Assembly (NCBI GenBank): GCA_038236995.1
Contig: JBBRZE010000028.1
Span: forward strand, 1-55,483
Source of the DNA: JAAFHB01 sp038236995
GTDB lineage: Bacteria > Bacteroidota > Bacteroidia > Bacteroidales > Prolixibacteraceae
Reading direction: 5' to 3'
DNA: 55,483 nucleotides
Below the pieces are notes generated by a model that saw only the letters and a program-made list of their open reading frames with translations, did no database searches and had not been told where the DNA came from. How positions within the stretch are numbered: the first letter of the stretch is position 1; each line of letters opens with the position of its first letter. Position numbers and translations under genes: made by a program. This document shows positions 17,226-25,635 of the stretch, piece after piece.

Positions 17226-18776
17226 ATGGACGAAAACAAACTTTATAAATCACTGATAATATGTGTACTTGTTCTCGCCGGTCTTTCTTTGGGTGCTTTC
17301 TTTCAACGAATCAGTGTGGCTGGAATTGAATTGAAAAGCGTCGATCTCTTTTCCGATCTCCGTAGTAACCATCTAAATGGTGCTCCCAATCAGCTTCCTC
17401 TGGCTAACCAATCAATCATTTTCGACCTGACTTATCTTCCTTATTTAAATGGTTTCACCTACTATCTGGCCGCTTCGGGCGGAATAACTCCATTACTTTC
17501 TTTACCCCATTTTGCAGTTTCGGATGAAGAGAATAAAAAGCGGTTGGTTTACCGATTCAAGAAGGACCGGTCGGTGAGTTTAAAATCTGTTAATGAATTA
17601 CTCGATGGACCTCCTCTTTTTGAGGACTTTTCACAGCAAGGTCATTCATTGCAACTGTTCTTTAAAAAACTGGGTGCGATTAAGCGGGGAGAAGAGAAGG
17701 GACGTGTTGCTTTTTTTGGCGATTCGTTTATCGAGGGCGATATTTTCTGTTCCGACGTGAGAAATTCGTTGCAGGATATGTTTGGTGGTAACGGCGTCGG
17801 ATTTGTACCAATCACCTCCGAGGTAGCCCAATTCAGAATTACTGTTGGTCATACCTTTACAGGATTTAAGTCGTATTCGCTGGTTAAGCAAGATACAATT
17901 TATGAACCGTTTGGCGCTGGAGGTTATTGCTTTACTGCCGGCGAAGGCAATGACGTTACCTATTCAGTCAATCCAAGATATAAACACCTTGACCTGTTCC
18001 GTGAAATAAAGCTTTTTTATAACTCTCCTGAAAATACCACTTTTAATTATAGTCTGAATAACAATGGAATAAGGGCGGAAAAGATGGTCGCTTCGGATCT
18101 TCTTCAGCAAAAAGTATTTAACGATGTCAACGCCACTACCGTGAGTTTTATATTCCCTGTATCGGATACCATTAAATTATATGGTGTAAGTTTTGAAGAT
18201 TCAACAGGGATCTATGTTGACAATTTTGGTTTACGTGGAAATTCGGGACTTGCTCTTTCACGTATATCAGAGTCAATGAACCGCCAGTTTAATCAATTTC
18301 AGAATTATCAATTGATTGTTCTTCAGTACGGACTAAACGTAATTACAGCAGATACCAAAGATTTGAGCTGGTATGTGAACCCGATGGTCACTATTATCCA
18401 GCGATTGAAACGGTGTTATCCAGACGCTGCAATTCTTTTAATGAGCGTTTCGGACAGAAGTACAAAAGTGGGCAGTGAATACAAGACGATGGCAAGTGTT
18501 CCAATGATGGTGGAGGCGCAGCGGGAGATTGCGCGTCAGTCGCAGGTGGCGTTTTACAACCTTTATGAAGCCATGGGTGGCGAAAACAGTATGGTTGCCT
18601 TTGTTGAAAACGATCCTCCACTGGCCAATAGGGATTACACGCACCTTAATTTTCGGGGTGGCCGTAGGGTTGCAGGTATCTTTGTAAAGAGTTTAATCAA
18701 TGAATATCAAAAATATAATGCTAGGATTCAAAAGAATACTCCTGCTGGCAGCGCTTTGGTTGTCAGTTCAAAATAG
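17226..18776 (+). CDS. Membrane-anchored SGNH/GDSL-hydrolase-fold protein (O-acetylation partner)
   Basis: A 516-residue protein with one N-terminal membrane helix (about residues 8-28), the rest periplasmic. The SGNH block I is at G165-D-S167 (VAFFGDSFIEGD) and block V Asp470/His473 in DYTHLN, so the catalytic Ser-Asp-His set is complete. Together with a second SGNH gene and an MBOAT gene directly downstream it makes a cassette like AlgI/AlgJ/AlgX or PatA/PatB, where the MBOAT passes acyl groups across the membrane and SGNH proteins put them on (or take them off) a polysaccharide. The target polymer is not evident. Confidence 0.82.
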   Translation: MDENKLYKSLIICVLVLAGLSLGAFFQRISVAGIELKSVDLFSDLRSNHLNGAPNQLPLANQSIIFDLTYLPYLNGFTYYLAASGGITPLLSLPHFAVSDEENKKRLVYRFKKDRSVSLKSVNELLDGPPLFEDFSQQGHSLQLFFKKLGAIKRGEEKGRVAFFGDSFIEGDIFCSDVRNSLQDMFGGNGVGFVPITSEVAQFRITVGHTFTGFKSYSLVKQDTIYEPFGAGGYCFTAGEGNDVTYSVNPRYKHLDLFREIKLFYNSPENTTFNYSLNNNGIRAEKMVASDLLQQKVFNDVNATTVSFIFPVSDTIKLYGVSFEDSTGIYVDNFGLRGNSGLALSRISESMNRQFNQFQNYQLIVLQYGLNVITADTKDLSWYVNPMVTIIQRLKRCYPDAAILLMSVSDRSTKVGSEYKTMASVPMMVEAQREIARQSQVAFYNLYEAMGGENSMVAFVENDPPLANRDYTHLNFRGGRRVAGIFVKSLINEYQKYNARIQKNTPAGSALVVSSK

Positions 18777-19965
18777 TATTGGACAGCCTATTGTAATTCC
18801 TGAGCTTGAGAAGAATTATCCTTTTGTGAAAGAGGAGCTGAATGTTATTTCAAACAGCGGGCACCTTGCCGGACTGATGGAAAAACTCTACGATCTGAAA
18901 ATCAATGGCAAGCGAAACATTAATATCCTGCATATTGGTGATTCACACCTTCAGGCCGATTTTGTTACAAGTGTCATCCGGACAACATTGCAAAAAGCTT
19001 TTGGAAATGGAGGAAGAGGTTTGGTCGTACCATATCGTGTTGCTAAAACAAATGAGCCTTTTAATTTTCATTCATCATCGTCATTTCATTGGCAGAGTAA
19101 AAGATGCGTTTTTCCGAATCAGGCGCTTCCGATTGGTATAGGAGGCGTAACAATTAATACAACCGATTCATGCGCTGATTTCACAATTAAAACGGTTGAT
19201 GATTCGCTTTTGAATTACAGTTTTAACAAAGTGAAAGTGTTTTTCGAGAACGATTCGACCAGCTACAGTTTAACGCTATTGGACAGTCTTGGCAGCAAGG
19301 TTGGTATGTTTGCACCCGATTCGGTTGAAGATTTTCCATTTATTTCAAGCTTGGCACTTCCCACGTTAACAAACATGGGAACTTTTAAAATTGCAAAGAC
19401 CTCTGAGTCACAGTTGGGATCAACGATTTACGGATTGCTTCTCGAAAACGGCAATCCCGGAATTATCTACAACACGATCGGTGTAAATGGAGCTCAATTT
19501 CATCATTATTCCGAAGCGCTTCATTTCAGTGAACAGACGAAAGCGCTCAAACCTGATCTGATTATCATTTCGCTTGGAACCAACGAGGCATTTGCCCTGA
19601 ACTTCAACCAGGATAAGTTTTATGCTGATATGCAATTGTTATTTAACCAATTGAGAAAGGAAAATTCCAATGCCTGTTTCCTGTTTACATTGCCTGCTTG
19701 TTCGTATCGCCGAAAAAAGCCCAATCCGCGGTTGCCGCTGGCAGGTAAAACGATTACTCGCTTTGCTACCGATAATAATATCTCATACTGGGATTTGCAG
19801 GGAGCTACAGGTGGTGATAATTCAGCAGTTAACTGGAAAAAATACCGTTTACTTCGTCCGGATGGCGTTCATTATAACCTTGCGGGATACAACCTTCAAG
19901 GAACCCTTTTTTGTCAGGCATTATTAAACTCTTACAATAGCTATGTTGCAAATAGACCTGAGTAG
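18718..19965 (+). CDS. Secreted SGNH/GDSL-hydrolase-fold protein (O-acetylation partner)
   Basis: The frame opens at 18700, but ATG at 18718 gives a clean signal peptide (MLGFKRILLLAALWLSVQNSIGQ), so I prefer it (415 residues). Either way the gene begins inside the 3' end of the preceding SGNH gene, an overlap of about 59 bases that implies coupled translation. The catalytic GDSH lies near residue 74-77 of the mature numbering from 18718, with DGVH (Asp/His) near 382-385. It is shorter and less membrane-bound than its neighbour; the two may act at different steps or substrates of the same polymer modification. Confidence 0.82.
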   Translation: MLGFKRILLLAALWLSVQNSIGQPIVIPELEKNYPFVKEELNVISNSGHLAGLMEKLYDLKINGKRNINILHIGDSHLQADFVTSVIRTTLQKAFGNGGRGLVVPYRVAKTNEPFNFHSSSSFHWQSKRCVFPNQALPIGIGGVTINTTDSCADFTIKTVDDSLLNYSFNKVKVFFENDSTSYSLTLLDSLGSKVGMFAPDSVEDFPFISSLALPTLTNMGTFKIAKTSESQLGSTIYGLLLENGNPGIIYNTIGVNGAQFHHYSEALHFSEQTKALKPDLIIISLGTNEAFALNFNQDKFYADMQLLFNQLRKENSNACFLFTLPACSYRRKKPNPRLPLAGKTITRFATDNNISYWDLQGATGGDNSAVNWKKYRLLRPDGVHYNLAGYNLQGTLFCQALLNSYNSYVANRPE

Positions 19966-21433
19966 AATCTGGCAACAGTTGATTTACAATCCAAAGGAAC
20001 CGCTGCTTTTCAGCTCCGGATTGTTTATTTTCCTGTTTACAGGATTTATGTACGTCTATTTTATTGTACATAAGCACCATCGGGCTAAAACCATCTTTGT
20101 CACCCTCTTTTCGCTTTATTTCTACTACAAGTCAAGCGGAATCTATTTTTTATTGTTGGTACTCTCAGCAATTGTCGATTATTCGCTGGCCAATGCAATC
20201 TTCAGGGCCGAAAGTACAAAGAAGAAAAAGGCGATTCTCATTATTAGCTTAGCGTTAAACCTTGGAATGCTGGCTTATTTTAAATACACGAACTTTTTTT
20301 ATTCAGTCATTTGTGATCTTACTGCACAATCATTTTCACCTCTGAGCATCTTTTTGCCTGTGGGCGTTTCGTTCTTTACCTTTCAGTCGCTCAGCTATAC
20401 AATTGATATTTATCGTGGAACACTTAAACCAGTAAAAAGCTTTCTCGATTACGCCTTTTTTGTCACCTTCTTTCCGCAATTAGTTGCAGGTCCTATTGTT
20501 CGGGCTGCCGATTTTATTCCGCAGATATTTAAGCCATTAAAGGTCACAGACGCAATGATTGGAAGAGGCATTTTTTTGATTGCGAGCGGTGTGATCAAAA
20601 AGGTGGTGATTGCCGATTTTATCAGCACCAACTTTGTAGATCGTATTTTTGATAATCCCACGCTTTACACAGGACTTGAAAATCTGTTTGGAGTTTATGG
20701 TTATGCCTTGCAGATTTATTGCGATTTCTCGGGCTATTCCGACATGGCCATCGGTATTGCCTTACTCATGGGATTTCATTTTAAAATCAATTTTGATTCC
20801 CCTTATCAATCAAAGAATATTGCAGAGTTCTGGAGAAGGTGGCATATCTCGTTATCGACCTGGCTTAAAGATTACCTTTATATTTCGTTAGGCGGAAATC
20901 GAAAAGGAAGGATAACAACCTATATTAATTTATTTATCACGATGTTACTTGGAGGGCTCTGGCATGGAGCAGGCTTTCGATTCGTACTTTGGGGTGCAAT
21001 GCATGGAATTGCACTTGCAATTCATAAGTTTTATCGTGAAGTTTTCCCTGACAAAACAGCGGATCGTACACCTGTCAGACAGTTTTTTATAACGGTTTTG
21101 AGCGCTTTTATTACTTTCCATTTTGTTAGTTTTTGCTGGATATTTTTCAGGGCAGAAAACATGGAAACAGCAATGGGGATGATCCGACAAATCGTCTTTC
21201 ATTTTAATCCGCAGATATTCTTTGCGTTTATTACCGGATATAAGCCGGTACTGCTGATGATGCTAATCGGTTATTCACTCCATTTTATCCCTAAATCGGT
21301 TGAGCTTAAAACAGAGAACATCGTCACGAATCTTCCATTGCTTCTAAAAGTTTCGTTCATGATCCTGGTGATCCTTTTGGTTGTTCAATTTAAATCATCA
21401 GAAATACAGCCGTTTATCTATTTCCAATTCTAA
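19943..21433 (+). CDS. MBOAT-family membrane O-acyltransferase (AlgI/DltB-like)
   Basis: A 496-residue protein with 10-12 hydrophobic segments. The MBOAT hallmark is present: GGLWHGAGFRF with catalytic His341, followed by a second conserved His354 in GAMHGIAL, plus FFPQLVAGPIVRA and EFWRRWHISLSTWLKDYLYISLGG. It overlaps the upstream SGNH gene by 23 bases. It should move acetyl (or another acyl) groups from cytoplasmic CoA to the periplasm for the SGNH partners. No terminator is clear after it; the next gene has its own promoter. Confidence 0.92.
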   Translation: MLQIDLSRIWQQLIYNPKEPLLFSSGLFIFLFTGFMYVYFIVHKHHRAKTIFVTLFSLYFYYKSSGIYFLLLVLSAIVDYSLANAIFRAESTKKKKAILIISLALNLGMLAYFKYTNFFYSVICDLTAQSFSPLSIFLPVGVSFFTFQSLSYTIDIYRGTLKPVKSFLDYAFFVTFFPQLVAGPIVRAADFIPQIFKPLKVTDAMIGRGIFLIASGVIKKVVIADFISTNFVDRIFDNPTLYTGLENLFGVYGYALQIYCDFSGYSDMAIGIALLMGFHFKINFDSPYQSKNIAEFWRRWHISLSTWLKDYLYISLGGNRKGRITTYINLFITMLLGGLWHGAGFRFVLWGAMHGIALAIHKFYREVFPDKTADRTPVRQFFITVLSAFITFHFVSFCWIFFRAENMETAMGMIRQIVFHFNPQIFFAFITGYKPVLLMMLIGYSLHFIPKSVELKTENIVTNLPLLLKVSFMILVILLVVQFKSSEIQPFIYFQF

Positions 21434-21500
21434 CGCTTTTAAGAAATAAATCTGATCTGTCAGAAAGATTGTCACAAAAAAAGATTTTTTATCGTGAATG

Positions 21501-21531
21501 TTTGCAGCGATAAAAATATTCGTTTTCTTTG
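21501..21531 (+). promoter_or_regulatory. Promoter of the GntR regulator gene
   Basis: TTTG (21501-21504), 19 bases, then TTTCTTTG (21524-21531). This is the Bacteroidota -33/-7 arrangement with one mismatch in the TA. Transcription would begin near 21537, at the edge of the TACAGTA repeats. Confidence 0.55.
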
Positions 21532-21540
21532 CATTTATAT

Positions 21541-21557
21541 TACAGTATAGTACAGTA
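21541..21557 (+). promoter_or_regulatory. Candidate GntR operator: TACAGTA direct repeat
   Basis: TACAGTA-TAG-TACAGTA, two identical heptamers with a 10-base period (one helical turn), placed at the predicted transcription start of the gntR gene. The position suits autorepression. The assignment is inferred from location only. Confidence 0.45.
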
Positions 21558-21570
21558 CAAAATCAAACAA

Positions 21571-22584
21571 ATGAGCTTTCGGATCGAAATTGACAAATCG
21601 CTTAAAGTTCCAATTTATCAGCAGATTACCGATTTTATTATAAAAGGCATTGAATCCGGAACCGTTCAGGTGGGAGATGTGCTTCCCTCAATCAACCAGG
21701 TTGCCAGGGAGAACAATGTTGCACGCGATACAGTCATAAAATCATTTTCAGCCTTGCAGGAGCGGGGAATTGTTCAGGCAGTTCAGGGAAAAGGTTTTTT
21801 CGTGATGACCAAAAGTGTTGATATCCGAAACCGGGTATTCTTGTTGTTCGATACTTTTAGCGCTTACAAACAGACATTTTACAAAGGACTCCGTGATTCG
21901 CTTGGACCGAACAGTATTGTTGATCTCTATTTTCACCATTTCAATCCGAAGATTTTCAAGAAACTATTGCGCGAAGCGATTGGTAATTATACTTATTATG
22001 TGGTACTTCCATTCGATTATCCCGAAATTGCCGAATATCTGAAATATGTTCCTGAAGAGCGGTTGTGCCTGACAGACCGGTATCCGGGTTATTTAAAGAG
22101 CGGTTATTCCGCAGTATATCAAAAGTTTGACGATGACGTTTACAAGGCACTTGCAAAAGCCGGGCAACTTATTCATAAATACAAATGTCTGACGCTTGTT
22201 TTTTGTGATACGATTACCGAAGTTCCTGTTGAATTAAAAGAGGGATTCGAACGATATTGCCGGGATAATGGAGTTAATTATCAGGTTTCATGCGGAATTG
22301 CTTCTAATGAAATAATTAGTAAAGGTGATTCATTCCTGATTATTGATGATGATGATCTCGTACGGCTTGTTGAAATAGCTATTGAACGTAAACTGATTAT
22401 AGGACAGGATATTGGTATTATTTCGTACAATGATACACCGTTAAAAAAGGTAGTTGGTAACGGGATTTCTGTGATCTCCACCGATTTTAAAAAGATGGGG
22501 GAAACCATTGCGGGCTTGATCCTCAGTAATGTAAAGGCATGCGTTCAAAACCCCTGCCGGTTTATAGACAGGGGATCGTTTTAA
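21571..22584 (+). CDS. GntR-family regulator with sugar-binding (LacI-like) effector domain
   Basis: The frame opens at 21529, but the first 14 codons cover the promoter and operator; ATG at 21571 (MSFRIEIDKSLKVPIYQQI) is the likely start, giving 337 residues. Residues about 5-75 form a GntR winged helix (SINQVARENNVARDTVIKSFSALQERGIVQAVQGKGFFV). The remainder has a periplasmic-binding-protein-like fold with alternating strands ending in a LacI-like GISVISTDFKKMGETIAGLIL. Bacteroidota regulators of this architecture sense sugars. It sits directly upstream of the keto-glycoside and methyltransferase genes and is the natural candidate to control them. Confidence 0.85.
   Translation: MSFRIEIDKSLKVPIYQQITDFIIKGIESGTVQVGDVLPSINQVARENNVARDTVIKSFSALQERGIVQAVQGKGFFVMTKSVDIRNRVFLLFDTFSAYKQTFYKGLRDSLGPNSIVDLYFHHFNPKIFKKLLREAIGNYTYYVVLPFDYPEIAEYLKYVPEERLCLTDRYPGYLKSGYSAVYQKFDDDVYKALAKAGQLIHKYKCLTLVFCDTITEVPVELKEGFERYCRDNGVNYQVSCGIASNEIISKGDSFLIIDDDDLVRLVEIAIERKLIIGQDIGIISYNDTPLKKVVGNGISVISTDFKKMGETIAGLILSNVKACVQNPCRFIDRGSF
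22547..22582 (+). terminator. Possible terminator overlapping the end of the GntR gene
   Basis: CCCCTG (22551-22556) pairs with CAGGGG (22569-22574) and is followed by ATCGTTTT. The hairpin lies inside the last codons of the regulator gene, so it could partly separate regulator and downstream transcripts. Confidence 0.4.
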
Positions 22585-22644
22585 GGGCAATTTCTTATAG
22601 TAAGTTAAACTAAGATTCAAAATAATTTAATTAAATATCATAAA

Positions 22645-23316
22645 ATGAGGCAATTAACTATTTTACTGCTTTTTATCTGTTTTTCTGTTGATGGTTTTTC
22701 AAGTTCAGGAGATTCAAAAAAAACTGGTTGGAAGCCACTGTTTGGTACTGATTTAAGTCAGGCCAAATACGACAAGAATTGCTGGACGATGGAGAATGGC
22801 GTGTTTACGGCTTCTGAAGATAAGGTAATCTGGGCTTTAGGCGACTACGAAAATTTCTCGCTTGATCTTGATTTCAAAACAGCAGTTGGAACAAACAGTG
22901 GCATAATAGTTTATTGTACTGATCCTGAGGACTGGATCCCTAACTCAGTTGAGATCCAAATTGCCGATGACTATTGTGAAAAGTGGGGAACGGCAAGCAA
23001 GGATTGGCAATGCGGAGCTATTTTTGGACATCTTGCTGCTAATCAGCAGAAAGTCGTAAATAAGCCAGGTGAATGGAATAAGATGGAAGTTACTTGCAAA
23101 GGAAAAATTATCGAAGTGGTTTTGAACGGGAAGAAAATCACAAAAATGGATATGAGCAAGTGGACTTCAGGAAAGCTCAATCCCGATGGCAGCGAAATTC
23201 CGAGTTGGCTTCCAAAGCCATTTGCGGAGTTGCCAACTAAAGGGATGATCGGTTTACAGGGCAAACATGCCGATGCAACCATCTGGTTCAGAAATGTTAG
23301 AATTAAGCAATTGTAA
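22645..23316 (+). CDS. DUF1080 (3-keto-disaccharide hydrolase family) secreted protein
   Basis: A 223-residue secreted protein (signal peptide to about residue 19). It shows the DUF1080/3keto-disac_hyd concanavalin-like fold: GWKPLFGTDLS at the mature N-terminus, WTMENGVFTAS, FKTAVGTNSGIIVYC, KPGEWNKMEVTCKG and a closing GLQGKHADATIWFRNVRIKQL. Members of this family hydrolyse or eliminate 3-keto-glycosides made by Gfo/Idh/MocA-type oxidases, and a gene of that oxidase family lies 0.8 kb downstream. A paralogue follows 10 bases after its stop. Two DUF1080 genes in tandem suggest two linkages or two steps. Confidence 0.88.
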   Translation: MRQLTILLLFICFSVDGFSSSGDSKKTGWKPLFGTDLSQAKYDKNCWTMENGVFTASEDKVIWALGDYENFSLDLDFKTAVGTNSGIIVYCTDPEDWIPNSVEIQIADDYCEKWGTASKDWQCGAIFGHLAANQQKVVNKPGEWNKMEVTCKGKIIEVVLNGKKITKMDMSKWTSGKLNPDGSEIPSWLPKPFAELPTKGMIGLQGKHADATIWFRNVRIKQL

Positions 23317-23326
23317 TATTTTTATC

Positions 23327-24091
23327 ATGAAAAATCTCTCACAACTGTTTATATTGAGTCTTATTATCATCTTAATGATATCGTGGGCTCCTTCCGAAAT
23401 GAAAGATCCGTTAACGCTGTACGGTCAAATCGATCGTTCTTCAGCACCGAATACGCTGGTTGCGAAGGAGAAAAAGGCAGGATGGGACCTTTTGTTTGAT
23501 GGTAAAACAACGAATAGCTGGCATGGCTACAATTTAAAGGGTTTCGCCGATTGCTGGATTATTGAAAATGGGGTATTTACAACCACAACCAAAGGCGGTG
23601 CTGAAAGTCAGGATATTATCACAAACAAAAAATACCGCAGTTTTGCGCTGAGCGTCGATTTCAAATTGATGAAGGGGACCAACAGCGGAATCATCTTTCA
23701 GATAGCTGAAGATACGAAATACAAATTTCCGTACGAAACAGGCCCGGAATTTCAGTTAATCGATCAGGCGAACTGGCCAGATCCGTTGAAAGACTGGCAG
23801 ATATGTGGTGCCAATTATGCGATGTACCCTCCGAAATCGCTTTCAAGCAAACCGGTTGGTGAATGGAATCACCTGATGCTCGTCGTTGACGGCAACCATG
23901 TGACGCAAATTATTAATGGAGTGGTCGTTGTGGAGTACGAAAAATATACCGATGAGTGGAAAAAACTTCGCGACAGTGGTAAGTGGGCAACCTTCCCCGA
24001 TTATGGAAAATTTGACGAAGGTTTTATCTCGCTTCAAAACCATGGAACACAGGTTTGGTTCCGAAATATTAAACTAAAGGAAATTAACTAA
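23327..24091 (+). CDS. DUF1080 (3-keto-disaccharide hydrolase family) secreted protein, second copy
   Basis: The frame opens at 23267 inside the previous gene, but ATG at 23327 (MKNLSQLFILSLIIILMISW, signal peptide) is the plausible start, giving 254 residues. The domain carries KAGWDLLFDGKTTNSWHGYN, WIIENGVFTTT, LMKGTNSGIIFQIAED, GPEFQLIDQANWPDPLKD and FISLQNHGTQVWFRNIKLKEI. The GPEFQL(I/L)D motif is the most conserved part of the family and is clearer here than in the first copy. It is probably co-transcribed with its neighbours on both sides. Confidence 0.9.
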   Translation: MKNLSQLFILSLIIILMISWAPSEMKDPLTLYGQIDRSSAPNTLVAKEKKAGWDLLFDGKTTNSWHGYNLKGFADCWIIENGVFTTTTKGGAESQDIITNKKYRSFALSVDFKLMKGTNSGIIFQIAEDTKYKFPYETGPEFQLIDQANWPDPLKDWQICGANYAMYPPKSLSSKPVGEWNHLMLVVDGNHVTQIINGVVVVEYEKYTDEWKKLRDSGKWATFPDYGKFDEGFISLQNHGTQVWFRNIKLKEIN

Positions 24092-24110
24092 CTATAAACC
24101 AACTATTAAA

Positions 24111-25601
24111 ATGGAAAATCACAATAATTCACGCAGAAATTTCTTAAAAAATGGCGCTATTGCAACCGCCGGAATCTCAATTGTACCAAGTTTTTCAGTT
24201 AGTGGTTTAGGTCACAAGGCACCAAGCGACAAGATGAACATTGTCGGAGTGGGAGTAGGAGGTAAAGGTCATCCAAATCTGGTTGGAATGGCAAACGAGA
24301 ATATAATTGGCTTGTGCGATGTGGATTGGAAATACGCTGAAAACTGCTTTAAAGAGTTTCCAAATGCGAAACGTTATTGGGACTGGCGCAAAATGTTTGA
24401 CGAATTGGGCAGTACGATTGATGGTGTGATGGTTGCAACTCCTGACCATACTCATGCAATTGTAGCTGCAACTGCACTTACAATGGGCAAACACGTCTAT
24501 TGTCAGAAACCGTTGACCCATTCCGTGTATGAATCACGACTCCTCACTAAGCTGGCGGCTAAACACAAAGTAGCGACACAAATGGGGAATCAGGGCAATT
24601 CGGGCGACGGTGTCCGCCAACTTTGCGAGTGGATATGGAATGGCGAGATAGGTGAGATTAAAGAGGTACATGCCTGGACAGATCGTCCCATCTGGCCACA
24701 AGGGCTCCAACGACCAACTCAAATCATGAAAACTCCGAAGACTTTGGACTGGAATCTGTTTATTGGAACTGCTCCAATGCGTCCATTCAATGAAATTTAT
24801 ACTCCCTGGAACTGGCGTGGCTGGTGGGATTTTGGAACCGGCGCTTTTGGCGATATGGCCTGCCATGTGTTAGATCCTGTTTATCAGTCGCTAAAATTAG
24901 GAAGTCCGGAAAAGGTTAGAGGTTGTTCTACAGCCATTAACACTGAATCAGCACCACAGGCTGAAACTGTTGAGTTTACCTTTCCGGCACGCGATAACCT
25001 GCCCAAAATTGGAATGCCACCCGTAAAAGTTTATTGGTACGACGGTGGGTTGTACCCAAATGTTTCGGAACTGCTTCCTGAAGGAGAAAATCTTATGGCT
25101 GATGGGTTGGGTGGCTGCATATTTGTTGGGTCGAAGGATACGCTGATTTGCGGTTGTGGCGGCTTCAACAGTCGTTTGGTCTCGGGTCGTGTACCGAAAG
25201 TTACACCTTATCTGCGTCGTATTCCCGGTGCAATCGGTTATGTCGACGGATTTCACGAACAGGACTGGATCCGAGCATGTAAGGAGTCGCCCGAAAGCAG
25301 GGTGGAAGGAACTTCGAATTTTGCTTATTCCGGACCTTTTAACGAGATGGTGCTTCTGGGAGTGTTGGCTATCAGACTGCAAGGTTTAAATAAATCGCTG
25401 AAATGGGATGCTGAAAAGATGCAAATCACGAATATCTCTATGGCTGAAGAGCTAAAAATCATCACTTCAAATGAGTTCAAGGTGATCGACGGTCATCCCC
25501 ATTTTAACACGCAATATGCCAAATTTAATGCGCTTGAAACTGCTAAGGAATACATCCGGCATACTTATCGGGAAGGGTGGAACTTGCCGGCAATGCCATA
25601 A
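24111..25601 (+). CDS. Tat-exported Gfo/Idh/MocA-family oxidoreductase
   Basis: A 496-residue oxidoreductase with a twin-arginine leader (SRRNFLKNGAIATAGIS, residues 7-23), so it is folded with NAD(P) in the cytoplasm and exported. The Rossmann fold begins NIVGVGVGGKG (about 43-53). The usual EKP motif reads QKP in HVYCQKPLTHSVYESR, and GDMACHVLDPVYQSL carries the His of the active site. In keto-glycoside pathways enzymes of this family oxidise the sugar C3 hydroxyl so that DUF1080 partners can break the glycosidic bond. The order DUF1080-DUF1080-Gfo/Idh here fits this role. Substrate specificity is not readable. Confidence 0.9.
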   Translation: MENHNNSRRNFLKNGAIATAGISIVPSFSVSGLGHKAPSDKMNIVGVGVGGKGHPNLVGMANENIIGLCDVDWKYAENCFKEFPNAKRYWDWRKMFDELGSTIDGVMVATPDHTHAIVAATALTMGKHVYCQKPLTHSVYESRLLTKLAAKHKVATQMGNQGNSGDGVRQLCEWIWNGEIGEIKEVHAWTDRPIWPQGLQRPTQIMKTPKTLDWNLFIGTAPMRPFNEIYTPWNWRGWWDFGTGAFGDMACHVLDPVYQSLKLGSPEKVRGCSTAINTESAPQAETVEFTFPARDNLPKIGMPPVKVYWYDGGLYPNVSELLPEGENLMADGLGGCIFVGSKDTLICGCGGFNSRLVSGRVPKVTPYLRRIPGAIGYVDGFHEQDWIRACKESPESRVEGTSNFAYSGPFNEMVLLGVLAIRLQGLNKSLKWDAEKMQITNISMAEELKIITSNEFKVIDGHPHFNTQYAKFNALETAKEYIRHTYREGWNLPAMP

Positions 25602-25635
25602 CTGACACAAAACCAACAACTAAAATATACGAAAA

